A program made the translations under genes and the position numbers. This document shows positions 6,920 to 14,937 of a DNA stretch of 26,093 nucleotides, one piece after another. The notes beneath the pieces were generated by a model. It was not told the origin of the DNA, did not search any database, and saw only the letters and a program-made list of their open reading frames with translations. The DNA lies in the NCBI GenBank assembly GCA_035547155.1, contig DASZVJ010000215.1, forward strand, positions 1 to 26,093, written 5' to 3'. Position 1 is the first letter of the stretch. Each line of letters starts with the position of its first letter. Source of the stretch: CAZNMF01 sp035547155. GTDB lineage: Bacteria > Acidobacteriota > Vicinamibacteria > Vicinamibacterales > SCN-69-37.

Positions 6920-7710
6920 TACGTCCTTGGATCCAACCGATCTCTCAGCAGCTCCCCCGAGAGATTGAATCCCAACACCAGCAGCGCGATCGCCAAGCCC
7001 GGGAACAGCGTGAGGTGCGGCGCGTCGAGCAGGTGCGAGCGGCCGGCGTCCAGCATCGTGCCCCAGCTCGGCGTCGGCGGCTGCACGCCGAGACCGAGAA
7101 AGCTCAGCGACGCTTCGGCGATGATCGCGCTCGCCATGCCGAGTGTCGCCTGCACGATGACCGGCGACAGCGTCGCGGGAATCACGTGACGCAGCAGCAC
7201 GCGCGGCGCTGTTGCGCCGAGCGCGCGTGCAGCTTGGACGTACTCCAGCTCGCGAATCTTCAGCACCTGCCCGCGTACGAGCCGCGCGTACCCAACCCAT
7301 CCGATCGACGCCAGCGCGATGACGACGTTCGTGAGACTGGGACCGAGGACGGCAACGAGCGCGATCGCCAGCAGAATGCCGGGGAACGCGAGCAGCACGT
7401 CCATCACGCGGCCGATGACCTCGTCGATCCAGCCGCCCGCGTAGCCCGCGATCGATCCCACGAGCGTGCCGACGACCGCCGAGATCGACACGACGAACAG
7501 GCCGACGAGCAGCGAGATCCGCGCGCCCGCCAGCAGTCGCGCGAGCACGTCGCGCCCGAGCTCGTCCAGCCCCAGCGGATGTCCCCACATCGGCCCGACG
7601 AGCCGCTGCGGCAGATCCTGCGACGTCGCGCTCATCGGCACGATCAACGGCCCGACGATCGCCGCCGCGATCGTCACGATCACGATGAGGACGCCAATCC
7701 GCCGGATCAT
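6919..7710 (-). CDS. ABC transporter permease, DppC/OppC family
   Basis: This 263-residue inner-membrane permease is one half of a peptide/nickel-type ABC importer channel. It begins MIRRIGVLIVIVTIAAAIVG (span 1), has the family landmark HPLGLDELGRDVLARLLAG after it, and carries the cytoplasmic ATPase-contact EAA loop EYVQAARALGATAPRVLLRH near the middle, followed by EASLSFLGLGVQPPTPSWG and the terminal LSGELLRDRLDPRT. These are all standard DppC features. Its ATG (7710) overlaps the dppB TGA in an ATGA junction, so translation is coupled. The stop lies inside a repeat array. No ATPase or substrate-binding protein gene is adjacent, so the substrate (di/oligopeptide, nickel or another) cannot be set. 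Confidence 0.9.
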   Translation of the reverse strand: MIRRIGVLIVIVTIAAAIVGPLIVPMSATSQDLPQRLVGPMWGHPLGLDELGRDVLARLLAGARISLLVGLFVVSISAVVGTLVGSIAGYAGGWIDEVIGRVMDVLLAFPGILLAIALVAVLGPSLTNVVIALASIGWVGYARLVRGQVLKIRELEYVQAARALGATAPRVLLRHVIPATLSPVIVQATLGMASAIIAEASLSFLGLGVQPPTPSWGTMLDAGRSHLLDAPHLTLFPGLAIALLVLGFNLSGELLRDRLDPRT

Positions 7711-8627
7711 TCGTGACGAATGCGCGGATCGAGCCACGCGTACAAGACGTCGACGATGAGGTTCATCGTGACGTAGGTGACCGCGATCAGCAGGATGCAG
7801 CCCTGCACGAGCGGATAGTCGCGAAAGTTGATCGCCTGGATCAGCAGCCGCCCGACGCCGGGCCACGCGAAGATCGTCTCCGTGATGATCGTGCCCGTCA
7901 GCACGGCACCCAGCTGCAGGCCGAGGATCGTCACCACGGGAATCAGACTGTTGCGAAACGCGTGAACGACGACGGCGCGCGTTGGCGACAGGCCGCGCGC
8001 GCGTGCTGCCAGCACGTAGAGCTCGCGCAGCTCTTCGCCGAGACTCGCGCGCGTCATCCGCGCGGTGATCGCCGCGAGCGCCGCGCCAAGCGTCACCGAC
8101 GGCAGCACCAGATGCGCCCACGTGCCGCTGCCCGACACGGGTAGCCAGCCGAGCTCGACCGAGAACACCAGCGCCAGCACCGGCCCCAGCCAGAAGTTCG
8201 GCATCGCCATCCCCGCCAACGACATCGTCGTCGCCGCGTGATCGACGAACGTTCCACGAAACAGCGCGGCCACGACGCCGAGCGGGATCGCGATGACAAT
8301 CGCGACGAGCATGGCGGTGACAGCGAGCTCGGCCGTCGGTCCCATCCGGTGCGCGATCTCACGCGTCACCGGCGTGTTGTAGCGAAATGACGTCCCGAGA
8401 TCGCCATGCGCGAGCCGCACCATGTAGTGCTCGTACTGCTCGAGCAGCGGACGATCGAGTCCCAACTTGACGCGTAGATCCGCCACGTCGCTCGGCAACG
8501 CGGAGTCACCGAGCATCACCTGCGCCGGATCGCCGGGCACGAGATGGATCAGCGCGAAGACGAGCGTCGCCACTCCCAGCAGCACAGGGATCGTCAGGAG
8601 CAGACGACGAAGGAGGAACCGGCGCAT
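7707..8627 (-). CDS. ABC transporter permease, DppB/OppB family
   Basis: The 306-residue partner permease starts MRRFLLRRLLLTIPVLLGVA and has the signature FALIHLVPGDPAQVMLG, then GDLGTSFRYNTPV, and the EAA loop ELYVLAARARGLSPTRAVVVHAFRN. It ends DVLYAWLDPRIRHE, typical of DppB. It would form the heterodimeric membrane channel with the DppC-like protein whose gene overlaps its stop. I chose ATG 8627 because it gives the family N-terminus; a TTG at 8669 would add 14 poor residues. An AGGAGG-less but purine-rich leader precedes it, and the sigma54 activator gene ends 34 nt upstream on the same strand, so the three genes may form one transcript. Confidence 0.92.
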   Translation of the reverse strand: MRRFLLRRLLLTIPVLLGVATLVFALIHLVPGDPAQVMLGDSALPSDVADLRVKLGLDRPLLEQYEHYMVRLAHGDLGTSFRYNTPVTREIAHRMGPTAELAVTAMLVAIVIAIPLGVVAALFRGTFVDHAATTMSLAGMAMPNFWLGPVLALVFSVELGWLPVSGSGTWAHLVLPSVTLGAALAAITARMTRASLGEELRELYVLAARARGLSPTRAVVVHAFRNSLIPVVTILGLQLGAVLTGTIITETIFAWPGVGRLLIQAINFRDYPLVQGCILLIAVTYVTMNLIVDVLYAWLDPRIRHE

Positions 8628-8661
8628 CGAACGCTCGGCATCATGGCCGCAACGGACGCGC

Positions 8662-10806
8662 TCAAGCAACCCCTTCCATCGAATCGCGTCCGCCCGTCAG
8701 CCGAAGACGACGAACCGCCTTGGCGAGACCTTGACGGGTGATGCCGAGCTCGCGCGCGGCCGCCGCGCGACGGCCGCCGTGTCGCGCGAGCGCCGCCGCG
8801 ATGGTCCGCCGCTCGCATTGCCGCCGCGCCCACTCGAGCGACGCTGGCGGGTCGATCGCGCGGGCACCGGACTCGGCAAGCACGATGTCGACGTGTCGCG
8901 CGGCAACACGGCCCCGCGCCGGCGCCAGCACGACCAGGCCCGCGACGACGTTCTGGAGCTCGCGGACGTTGCCGGGCCAGCGATGGCAGACGAGCCGCGC
9001 GATGGCGTCGGCGCCGAGCACCGCGCGCTTCCCCGCGTCGGCCGTGAACCGCCGCCAGAACACATGCGCGAGCAGCGGGACATCTTCGACGCGCTCGCGC
9101 AGCGACGGCAGCCGCAGCCGCACGACCGCGAGCCGGAACAGCAGGTCCTCACGAAAGCCGCCGGCCGCCACCATGTCCGCGAGCGGACGATTGGTCGCGG
9201 CGATGACGCGCACATCGACCTGCCGCGGGATGTTCTCGCCGACGCGGCGGACCTCGCGCTCCTGCAACGCGCGCAGCAGCTTGGCCTGCGCGCGCGGCGA
9301 CAGCTCGCCGGCTTCATCGAGGAAGAGCGTCCCGCCGTGCGCGTCTTCGAACAACCCTGGCCGCGACGCGACCGCACCCGTGAACGCGCCGCGCGTGTGC
9401 CCGAACAGCTCGGCCTCCGCCAGCTCATCCGACAACGCGGCGCAGTTCAACGTCGCGAGCCGGCGATCGCGGCGCGCGCTGAGACGATGGAGCGCGCGGG
9501 CGACGAGCTCCTTCCCTGTTCCGCTCTCGCCTTCGATGAGGACCGGAAACGGCGTGACGGCCGCGCGCGCGACTGCCGCGCGCACGGCGGCCATTGCCGG
9601 ACTCCGGCCGAGAATCTCCGTCGACAGTCCATCGCCGCTGCGGCTGATCGCAACCGTCGTCAATCGCCCTCGCACCGCCGATCCCGACGCCGCCGCCAAC
9701 GCCAGCGCCGCGTCGCCCATCACTTCCCTCCGTTCGCGCGGCCCCACGACGACGATGGCGCCGAGGCGGGAGCCGCCGTAGCGAATGGGCGCGGCCATGA
9801 GGATGCCGTCGGGCCGATCGAGGCACGTGAGGATCGTCGCGTCCGTGATCGTCCGTCGCTCGCCGTCCGTCAGCGACTCGCTCTTCCAGCCTTCGCTCGC
9901 CAACACCCGGCCGTCGTCTTCCGCGAGAAACAGGACAGCGTCGGCGAGGCACTGCTGCCGGGCCCAGCCGCACGCCGCGGCCAGCGCCACGCGCTCGTCT
10001 TCCGAATCGTTGAAAATCTGCAGCAGCAACGGCAGCGCGTGCACGAGCGACATCGTCGTCCTCCTCGATCCCAATCGCGTGTCTTCGAGCCGGTCTCGTT
10101 CGACGCGCACACGCGCCTGGGCCGCGTGTACCTCAGGCGCCGCGGCGCGTCGTTCGACGGCAGCGGTCGCCAGCGCCACGGCTATCCAGACTTCGGCTTC
10201 TGCGAGCCGGCCGTCGCCGATCAACGTCGATGCGCGCAAGGCGTCCCGCCGATCCTCGGCCAACATGCGCGGACCGCAGCGGCCTCGTCGTCTTTCCGCG
10301 CGGCCGGCCAGCACGATCACGCCATGTGCGCGCGGGCTGGCGCGCGCTGCGGCGCGCAGCCAATCGCGCAGCGCGCCACGATCGCGCTCATCTGCGACGA
10401 TCAACGCGAGATGCCGATGCAGCAAAGACGATGGCACGCGGCTTGGCTCGACGAGGCCGGGCCGGAGCACGACATGGCCGGCGTGCCGAAGCGCGCCGGC
10501 GATCGCGTCCAACACGCAACGGGCATTATCGGCATCGCGCACATGCACACGCCACGTCGTCGTGCGCGAGCGCGGCCCGTCGAAGGCGGCGACCGCCCGT
10601 CGCGCAAGACGCACGAGGCGGTCGTCGTCTAGGAACGGTCGATGGCGAGCGATGTTTCCCGGTTCCGCGAGCAGATACGCGGGCGTGACGGCCGCGCCCG
10701 TGACGAGATCGCGCCACACGCGCCGCCGATCGATCGCGCAGTCCGCGAACGCCCCGAGCCACATGCGTCCTGACAGTGCAAGTCCCGCGCCCGTTTTTGT
10801 GCCCAT
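8662..10806 (-). CDS. Sigma54-interacting transcriptional activator (GAF-like, AAA+, Fis-type HTH)
   Basis: This 714-residue regulator has a complete enhancer-binding AAA+ domain: Walker A GESGTGKE near residue 426, the sigma54-contact GAFTGA motif near 472, Walker B GGTLFLDE near 490, and sensor sequences RVIAATNRPL and HRWPGNVRELQN. A Fis-type helix-turn-helix (ARELGITRQGLAKAVRRLRL) lies at about 680-705. Residues of about 250-400 look like a GAF sensor domain; residues 1-250 are arginine/alanine-rich and I do not recognise them. The intact GAFTGA implies true sigma54 activation. No receiver domain is seen, so it is probably a one-component sensor. It sits directly before the dppBC-like genes and diverges from aroC; regulation of the permeases is inference. 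ATG 10806 was chosen; ATG 10764 is an alternative. Confidence 0.9.
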   Translation of the reverse strand: MGTKTGAGLALSGRMWLGAFADCAIDRRRVWRDLVTGAAVTPAYLLAEPGNIARHRPFLDDDRLVRLARRAVAAFDGPRSRTTTWRVHVRDADNARCVLDAIAGALRHAGHVVLRPGLVEPSRVPSSLLHRHLALIVADERDRGALRDWLRAAARASPRAHGVIVLAGRAERRRGRCGPRMLAEDRRDALRASTLIGDGRLAEAEVWIAVALATAAVERRAAAPEVHAAQARVRVERDRLEDTRLGSRRTTMSLVHALPLLLQIFNDSEDERVALAAACGWARQQCLADAVLFLAEDDGRVLASEGWKSESLTDGERRTITDATILTCLDRPDGILMAAPIRYGGSRLGAIVVVGPRERREVMGDAALALAAASGSAVRGRLTTVAISRSGDGLSTEILGRSPAMAAVRAAVARAAVTPFPVLIEGESGTGKELVARALHRLSARRDRRLATLNCAALSDELAEAELFGHTRGAFTGAVASRPGLFEDAHGGTLFLDEAGELSPRAQAKLLRALQEREVRRVGENIPRQVDVRVIAATNRPLADMVAAGGFREDLLFRLAVVRLRLPSLRERVEDVPLLAHVFWRRFTADAGKRAVLGADAIARLVCHRWPGNVRELQNVVAGLVVLAPARGRVAARHVDIVLAESGARAIDPPASLEWARRQCERRTIAAALARHGGRRAAAARELGITRQGLAKAVRRLRLTGGRDSMEGVA

Positions 10807-10815
10807 TTCATGGGC
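10801..10815. promoter_or_regulatory. GCCCA-N5-TGGGC inverted repeat over the activator start
   Basis: GCCCA (10801-10805) and TGGGC (10811-10815) are complementary around TTTCA and overlap the proposed ATG of the sigma54 activator. It could be a small operator or a start-masking hairpin, but 5-bp arms are common by chance in GC-rich DNA. Confidence 0.25.
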
Positions 10816-10846
10816 CTGTCCCGCGGGGCGATTGCAAAAAGTTCGA

Positions 10847-10852
10847 TAGAAT
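10847..10852 (+). promoter_or_regulatory. -10-like TAGAAT box 8 nt before aroC
   Basis: TAGAAT ends 8 nt before the aroC ATG with no Shine-Dalgarno sequence between, consistent with a leaderless transcript. No clear -35 is visible at 16-18 nt. The box lies in the 54-nt divergent gap shared with the sigma54 activator. Confidence 0.4.
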
Positions 10853-10860
10853 GGCGCGCG

Positions 10861-12084
10861 ATGCTTCGATTTCTTACAGCCGGCGAGTCGCACGGTCAGG
10901 CGCTCGTCGTGATCGTCGACGGCGTGCCCGCCGGTCTCGCACTCACGCCCGAGGATCTCGCGCGCGATCTCGCGCGCCGCCAGCTGGGCTACGGTCGCGG
11001 ACGCCGCATGGCGATCGAACAGGACCGCGCGGAGATTCTGTCAGGCGTTCGCCGCGGACAGACCCTCGGCAGCCCCATCGCCCTGCAGATCCGCAATAAA
11101 GATTGGACCAACTGGCAGCACACGATGAGCGTCGTCGATCCGCCGGACGAGTCGCTGCCCGGCGCGCGGCGCGCAGCCGTCACGCGCCCGCGTCCAGGAC
11201 ACGCGGATTTGTCTGCCGGCGTGAAGTACAGCCGCGACGATCTCCGCGACATCCTCGAGCGCGCGAGCGCGCGCGAGACCGCCGCGCGCGTCGCGGCCGG
11301 CGGCGTCGCCCGCGCGCTCCTGAAGCACGTCGGGATCACCGTCGCGAGCCACGTCACGATGATCGGCGGCGCCCGGCTCGCCGATCCGTCATCCGTGACG
11401 TTCGATCAAATCCTCTCGCTGCCGATCGAAGACGACGTGCGGTGCGTGGATGAGAAGGTGGGCGCGGAGATGCGCCGCGTCATCGATGCTGCGAAAGACG
11501 CGGGCGACACCGTCGGCGGCGCGTTCGAAGTCGTCGCGCACGGCGTTCCGCCCGGCCTCGGCAGCCACGTCCAATGGGATCGCAAGCTCGACGGCCGCCT
11601 CGCGCAGGCCATGATGTCGATCCAGGCGATCAAAGCCGTCGGCATCGGCCGCGGCACCGACGTCGGCCACCTGCCGGGCTCGAAGGTCCACGACGAGATT
11701 CTTCCTGCGGGCGCGAACGGCGCCTCCGGCACGATCCCCGGCGTCCTCCGTCCGACCAACAACGCCGGCGGTCTCGAGGGCGGCGTCACCAACGGCGAAG
11801 ACGTCCGCGTCACCGTCTGGATGAAGCCGATCTCGACGCTGATGAAGCCGCTGCGCTCCATCGACCTGACCACCATGCTCGAGTCGCCCGCGGCGATCGA
11901 GCGCAGCGACGTCTGCGCCGTCCCCGCGGCGGCCGTTGTCGGCGAAGCGATGATGTGCCTGGTGCTCGCCGACGCCGTGCTCGAGAAGTTCGGCGCCGAC
12001 ACGATGGTCGAGATCGATACCGCTCGCCGTCATTACGCCGCGGCCCTCGACGCCCGGCTCGGCCCGCTCTCGGAGTCGCTCTGA
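10861..12084 (+). CDS. aroC: Chorismate synthase
   Basis: Chorismate synthase makes chorismate from 5-enolpyruvylshikimate-3-phosphate using reduced FMN, the last common step to aromatic amino acids and folate. The 407-residue protein starts MLRFLTAGESHGQALVVIVD, with the GESHG signature, then LARRQLGYGRGRRMAIEQDR, RPGHADLSAGVKY, RASARETAARVAAGGVAR, and later NNAGGLEGGVTNGEDV and MKPISTLMKPL, all conserved family blocks. Length is slightly above the usual 360-390. It heads a long plus-strand unit: its TGA shares one base with the def ATG. The start is fixed by the conserved N-terminus and sits 8 nt after a TAGAAT box. Confidence 0.97.
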   Translation: MLRFLTAGESHGQALVVIVDGVPAGLALTPEDLARDLARRQLGYGRGRRMAIEQDRAEILSGVRRGQTLGSPIALQIRNKDWTNWQHTMSVVDPPDESLPGARRAAVTRPRPGHADLSAGVKYSRDDLRDILERASARETAARVAAGGVARALLKHVGITVASHVTMIGGARLADPSSVTFDQILSLPIEDDVRCVDEKVGAEMRRVIDAAKDAGDTVGGAFEVVAHGVPPGLGSHVQWDRKLDGRLAQAMMSIQAIKAVGIGRGTDVGHLPGSKVHDEILPAGANGASGTIPGVLRPTNNAGGLEGGVTNGEDVRVTVWMKPISTLMKPLRSIDLTTMLESPAAIERSDVCAVPAAAVVGEAMMCLVLADAVLEKFGADTMVEIDTARRHYAAALDARLGPLSESL

Positions 12085-12593
12085 TGCTCCGGCCGCTCGT
12101 GAAGTACGGCGCGGCCGGCCTGCACACGCCTGCCGCGCCGGTCACCGCGTTCGACGCACAGCTCGGCACGCTCATCGACGACATGATCGAGACCATGTAC
12201 GCCGCGCCAGGCATCGGCCTCGCCGCGCCGCAGATCGGCGTGCCCCTGCGTGTCGCCGTCATCGATCTCACCGGCGGCAAGAAAGGCGGCGAGCTGCTCA
12301 CGCTCGTCAACCCGGAGATCGTCGAGCGCGAGGGTATGCAGCTCGAAGACGAAGGCTGCCTCAGTTTGCCCGGCTTCACCGCCACGGTCCCCCGCCCGAC
12401 ACGCGTCGTCGTGCGCGCGTACGATCGCCGCGGCACGCCGCAGACGATCGACGGCGCGGATCTGCTCGCCCGCGCCCTCCAGCACGAGCTCGATCACCTC
12501 GACGGCAAGCTGTTTCTCGATCGGATCCACGGCATCAAGCGCGACGTGATCGTCCGCAAGATCCGCAAGCTCGATCGCGCCGGCAAGTGGTAA
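12084..12593 (+). CDS. def: Peptide deformylase
   Basis: Peptide deformylase removes the N-formyl group from nascent proteins. The 169-residue protein carries the three metal-site motifs in order: GIGLAAPQIG (43-52), EGCLSLP with ligand Cys92, and QHELDHLDG with His134, Glu135 and His138. It is the standard length for a bacterial enzyme. The ATG overlaps the aroC stop by one base, and its TAA shares a base with the fmt ATG. Pairing with fmt, the enzyme that adds the formyl group, is a classic bacterial arrangement and supports both calls. Confidence 0.97.
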   Translation: MLRPLVKYGAAGLHTPAAPVTAFDAQLGTLIDDMIETMYAAPGIGLAAPQIGVPLRVAVIDLTGGKKGGELLTLVNPEIVEREGMQLEDEGCLSLPGFTATVPRPTRVVVRAYDRRGTPQTIDGADLLARALQHELDHLDGKLFLDRIHGIKRDVIVRKIRKLDRAGKW

Positions 12594-13564
12594 TGGCGCT
12601 CCGGCTCGCCTTCTTCGGCACGCCAGACTTCGCGGTCCCCTCGCTGCTCCGCCTCCAGGAGTCCTCTCACGCGGTCGTCGCCGTCATCACCCAACCCGAC
12701 CGTCCGCGCGGCCGCGGCCACAAGCTGACGCCAAGCCCCGTCAAAGCGCGCGCGCAAGCGACCGGCGTGCCGGTCTTTCAACCCGATCGCCTGAAAGACG
12801 AAGCATTTCTGTCAGCCTTCGCGGATCTCCGCGTCGACGTCGCGATCGTCGCGGCCTACGGGAAGATCCTTCCCAAAGCCCTGCTCGATCTGCCGCGGCT
12901 CGGCATGATCAACGTGCACGCCTCCCTTCTGCCACGCTGGCGCGGCGCCGCGCCGATCCACCGCGCGGTGCTGGCCGGCGACACGAAGACGGGCGTGACG
13001 ATCATGCGCGTCGTTCCTGCCCTCGACGCCGGACCGATGCTCGCGACCGTCGAGCTCGACATCGGCCCGAACGAGACGACCGCCGATCTCGAGCCGCGCG
13101 TCGCCGATGCCGGCGCACGCCTCCTCGTCGACGTCGTCAATCGCCTGGAGACGGGACCAGTCGAAGAGACGCCGCAGGACGAATCGCGCGTGACCTATGC
13201 GGCGCGCCTCGAGCGCGCCGAGAGCCGGATCGACTGGAACCAGCCCGCGGCGGCCATCCACAATCAGATCAGAGGCTTGCAGCCGTGGCCACTGGCCGCG
13301 GCGATGCTGCAGGGCCGCCGCGTGCTCTTGACGCGCTCCGAACTTTTCGAAGTTCAAAGTTCAAAGTTCGAAGTTTCGCCCTCCGTCCCTCCCGGCACCA
13401 TCGTCGAAGTCGACGCCAACGCCCTCGTCGTCTCCTGCGCCCCCGGCCTTCTTCGTATCGTCTCGATCCAGCCGGAAGGACGCGCGGCCATGCCCGTTCG
13501 CGACTTTCTCAACGGACGCCATGTCACGGCCGGCGAGATGCTCGAGCCGCTGCCCGTCGCATGA
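12593..13564 (+). CDS. fmt: Methionyl-tRNA formyltransferase
   Basis: Fmt formylates initiator Met-tRNA using 10-formyltetrahydrofolate. The 323-residue protein starts MALRLAFFGTPDFAVPSLL, and has the catalytic-domain signature HASLLPRWRGAAPIHRAVLA near residues 109-128. The C-terminal domain has QIRGLQPWPLAA and PPGTIVEVDANALVV, then IQPEGRAAMPVRDFLNGRH, as in the E. coli enzyme. An oddity is the insert SELFEVQSSKFEVSPS (from about residue 249), encoded by heptamer repeat DNA (13340-13374). It falls in a loop between C-terminal-domain beta strands where I recall the E. coli protein being shorter. The frame stays open, so the gene is probably functional. The rsmB ATG overlaps its TGA (ATGA). 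Confidence 0.96.
   Translation: MALRLAFFGTPDFAVPSLLRLQESSHAVVAVITQPDRPRGRGHKLTPSPVKARAQATGVPVFQPDRLKDEAFLSAFADLRVDVAIVAAYGKILPKALLDLPRLGMINVHASLLPRWRGAAPIHRAVLAGDTKTGVTIMRVVPALDAGPMLATVELDIGPNETTADLEPRVADAGARLLVDVVNRLETGPVEETPQDESRVTYAARLERAESRIDWNQPAAAIHNQIRGLQPWPLAAAMLQGRRVLLTRSELFEVQSSKFEVSPSVPPGTIVEVDANALVVSCAPGLLRIVSIQPEGRAAMPVRDFLNGRHVTAGEMLEPLPVA
13340..13374. repeat. In-frame heptamer repeat inside fmt (TCRAAGT x4)
   Basis: Four perfect-register heptamers TCGAAGT, TCAAAGT, TCAAAGT, TCGAAGT occupy 13347-13374. They are preceded by an inverted unit GAACTTT (13340-13346) that can pair with the next AAGTTC around a TTCG loop. The unit is the same as at 675-702. It is translated within the C-terminal domain of Fmt. 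Confidence 0.85.
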
Positions 13565-14919
13565 CGCCCGTCCGCGTCGCCGCCGCGCGCGCGCTGCTCG
13601 CCATCGAAGACGGACACACGACGCTGGCCGCGGCTCTTGCCGACGCGCGGATCGATATCGCGGATCGCGACAAGGCGCTGCTCGTCGAGCTCGCCACCGG
13701 CACGCTCCGGTGGCGCAACGAGCTCGACGCCTGCATCGCTGCCGCCAGCCGCCGCTCCGTCACCCAGATCGATCCCCGCGCGCTCGTCGTCTTACGACTT
13801 GCCGCGTATCAGCTGCGTCACCTTCGCGTCCCCCCACACGCCGTCGTCCATGAGTCCGTCGAGGCGGTGCGCGAGCTTCGCGCCGCGAGAGCCGCCGGCT
13901 TCGTCAACGCCGTGCTGCGCACGCTCCAGAGACGCGACCGCACGATCAGCCTGCCGAAACGCCCGGAAGCCGATGCGCACCGCGACGCGAAGGTCGCGTA
14001 TCTGTCCGTCACGCTGTCGCATCCCGCGTGGCTCGCCGCGCGATGGCTCGACCGCGTGGGCTTCGAGGCAGCGGAGACGTGGTGCCGCTTCAACAACACG
14101 ACGCCGGACGTGACGGTTCGTCCGGTCCACGGCGTGGCACACGAAGACCTGCTCGCGCGTCTGCGCGCCGAGTCGATCGATGCCACACCCGCGCCGTACG
14201 TGACCGACGCGATCCGCCTGCCCCCCGGCACGCTCGGCCGCCTCTCCGAACCGCTGCGCGCCGATCTGGTCGTGCAAGACGAAGGCGCGCAGCTCGTCGC
14301 GCGCATGGCCGCGGCGCGCGCCGGTGAGCGCGTGCTCGATGCTTGCGCGTCGCCCGGCGGCAAGACGATCGTGATGGCCGCCGACATGCACATTGCACGA
14401 CACGCACGCGCCACGCTCGTCGCGGCCGACTTCCGCGCCAGTCGCGTCGCGCTCCTGGCCCAGACACTCGATCGCGCCCACGTCCCTGCGGCGATCGTCC
14501 GTCTCGACGCGCGACGGCCGCTGCCGTTCGCCGATGTCTTCGACTGCGTCGTGCTCGACGCGCCGTGCTCGGGCCTCGGCGTCCTGCGCCGCGATCCCGA
14601 TCTGAAATGGACCCGCTCGTCGGACGACCTGCCGCGGTTCGCCGCCGATCAGCTCGCGATGTTCGACGCGTGCGCCTCCGCGGTGAAGCCAGGCGGCCGC
14701 CTCGTCTACGCTACGTGCTCGTCGGAGCCGGAAGAAAACGGCTCCCTCGTCGCCTCCTTCCTCCAGTCACACCGGGAATTTGCTCTCGCGCAACGAGATC
14801 GCGCGACAACCGTCCCCGCGAGCCTTCTCACCGGCGACGGATGCCTGTCGACGAATCCGCCTGCGCACGGCCTCGAGGCCTTCTTTACCGCGGTTTTGGA
14901 GCGCCGCAGCGCCGCGTAG
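13561..14919 (+). CDS. rsmB: 16S rRNA (cytosine-967-C5) methyltransferase, RsmB/Sun family
   Basis: RsmB methylates C967 of 16S rRNA (E. coli numbering) using S-adenosylmethionine. The 452-residue protein has an N-terminal NusB-like helical RNA-binding domain (about 1-140, including ALVVLRLAAYQLRHLRVPPH, AVVHESVE and AAGFVNAVLRTL). A Rossmann methyltransferase domain follows with the SAM motif DACASPGGKT, motif IV DAPCSGLGVLRRDPDLKW, and motif VI YATCSSEPEEN, which holds the nucleophile cysteine. The NusB fusion distinguishes it from RsmF. The ATG overlaps the fmt stop by 4 nt. Close linkage with fmt and def matches many bacteria, where def-fmt-rsmB form a translation operon. Confidence 0.95.
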   Translation: MTPVRVAAARALLAIEDGHTTLAAALADARIDIADRDKALLVELATGTLRWRNELDACIAAASRRSVTQIDPRALVVLRLAAYQLRHLRVPPHAVVHESVEAVRELRAARAAGFVNAVLRTLQRRDRTISLPKRPEADAHRDAKVAYLSVTLSHPAWLAARWLDRVGFEAAETWCRFNNTTPDVTVRPVHGVAHEDLLARLRAESIDATPAPYVTDAIRLPPGTLGRLSEPLRADLVVQDEGAQLVARMAAARAGERVLDACASPGGKTIVMAADMHIARHARATLVAADFRASRVALLAQTLDRAHVPAAIVRLDARRPLPFADVFDCVVLDAPCSGLGVLRRDPDLKWTRSSDDLPRFAADQLAMFDACASAVKPGGRLVYATCSSEPEENGSLVASFLQSHREFALAQRDRATTVPASLLTGDGCLSTNPPAHGLEAFFTAVLERRSAA

Positions 14920-14925
14920 TACACT
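14896..14925 (+). promoter_or_regulatory. Possible internal promoter before the PASTA gene
   Basis: TTGGAG (14896-14901), an 18-nt spacer and TACACT (14920-14925) resemble a sigma70-type promoter. The -10 lies 12 nt before the PASTA gene ATG and overlaps the rsmB stop. It may give the downstream genes extra expression independent of aroC. Confidence 0.35.
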
Positions 14926-14937
14926 TTTTCGATTTCC

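Noticed and set aside
8467..10632. 721-codon open frame antisense to the sigma54 activator
   Set aside because: Arg/Ala-rich shadow with no recognisable motif. The minus-strand frame has complete Walker A, GAFTGA, Walker B and HTH motifs.
10807..10860. Sigma54 promoter in the divergent gap
   Set aside because: A TTGC is present but no GG at the required 10-nt distance upstream, so the -24/-12 pattern fails.
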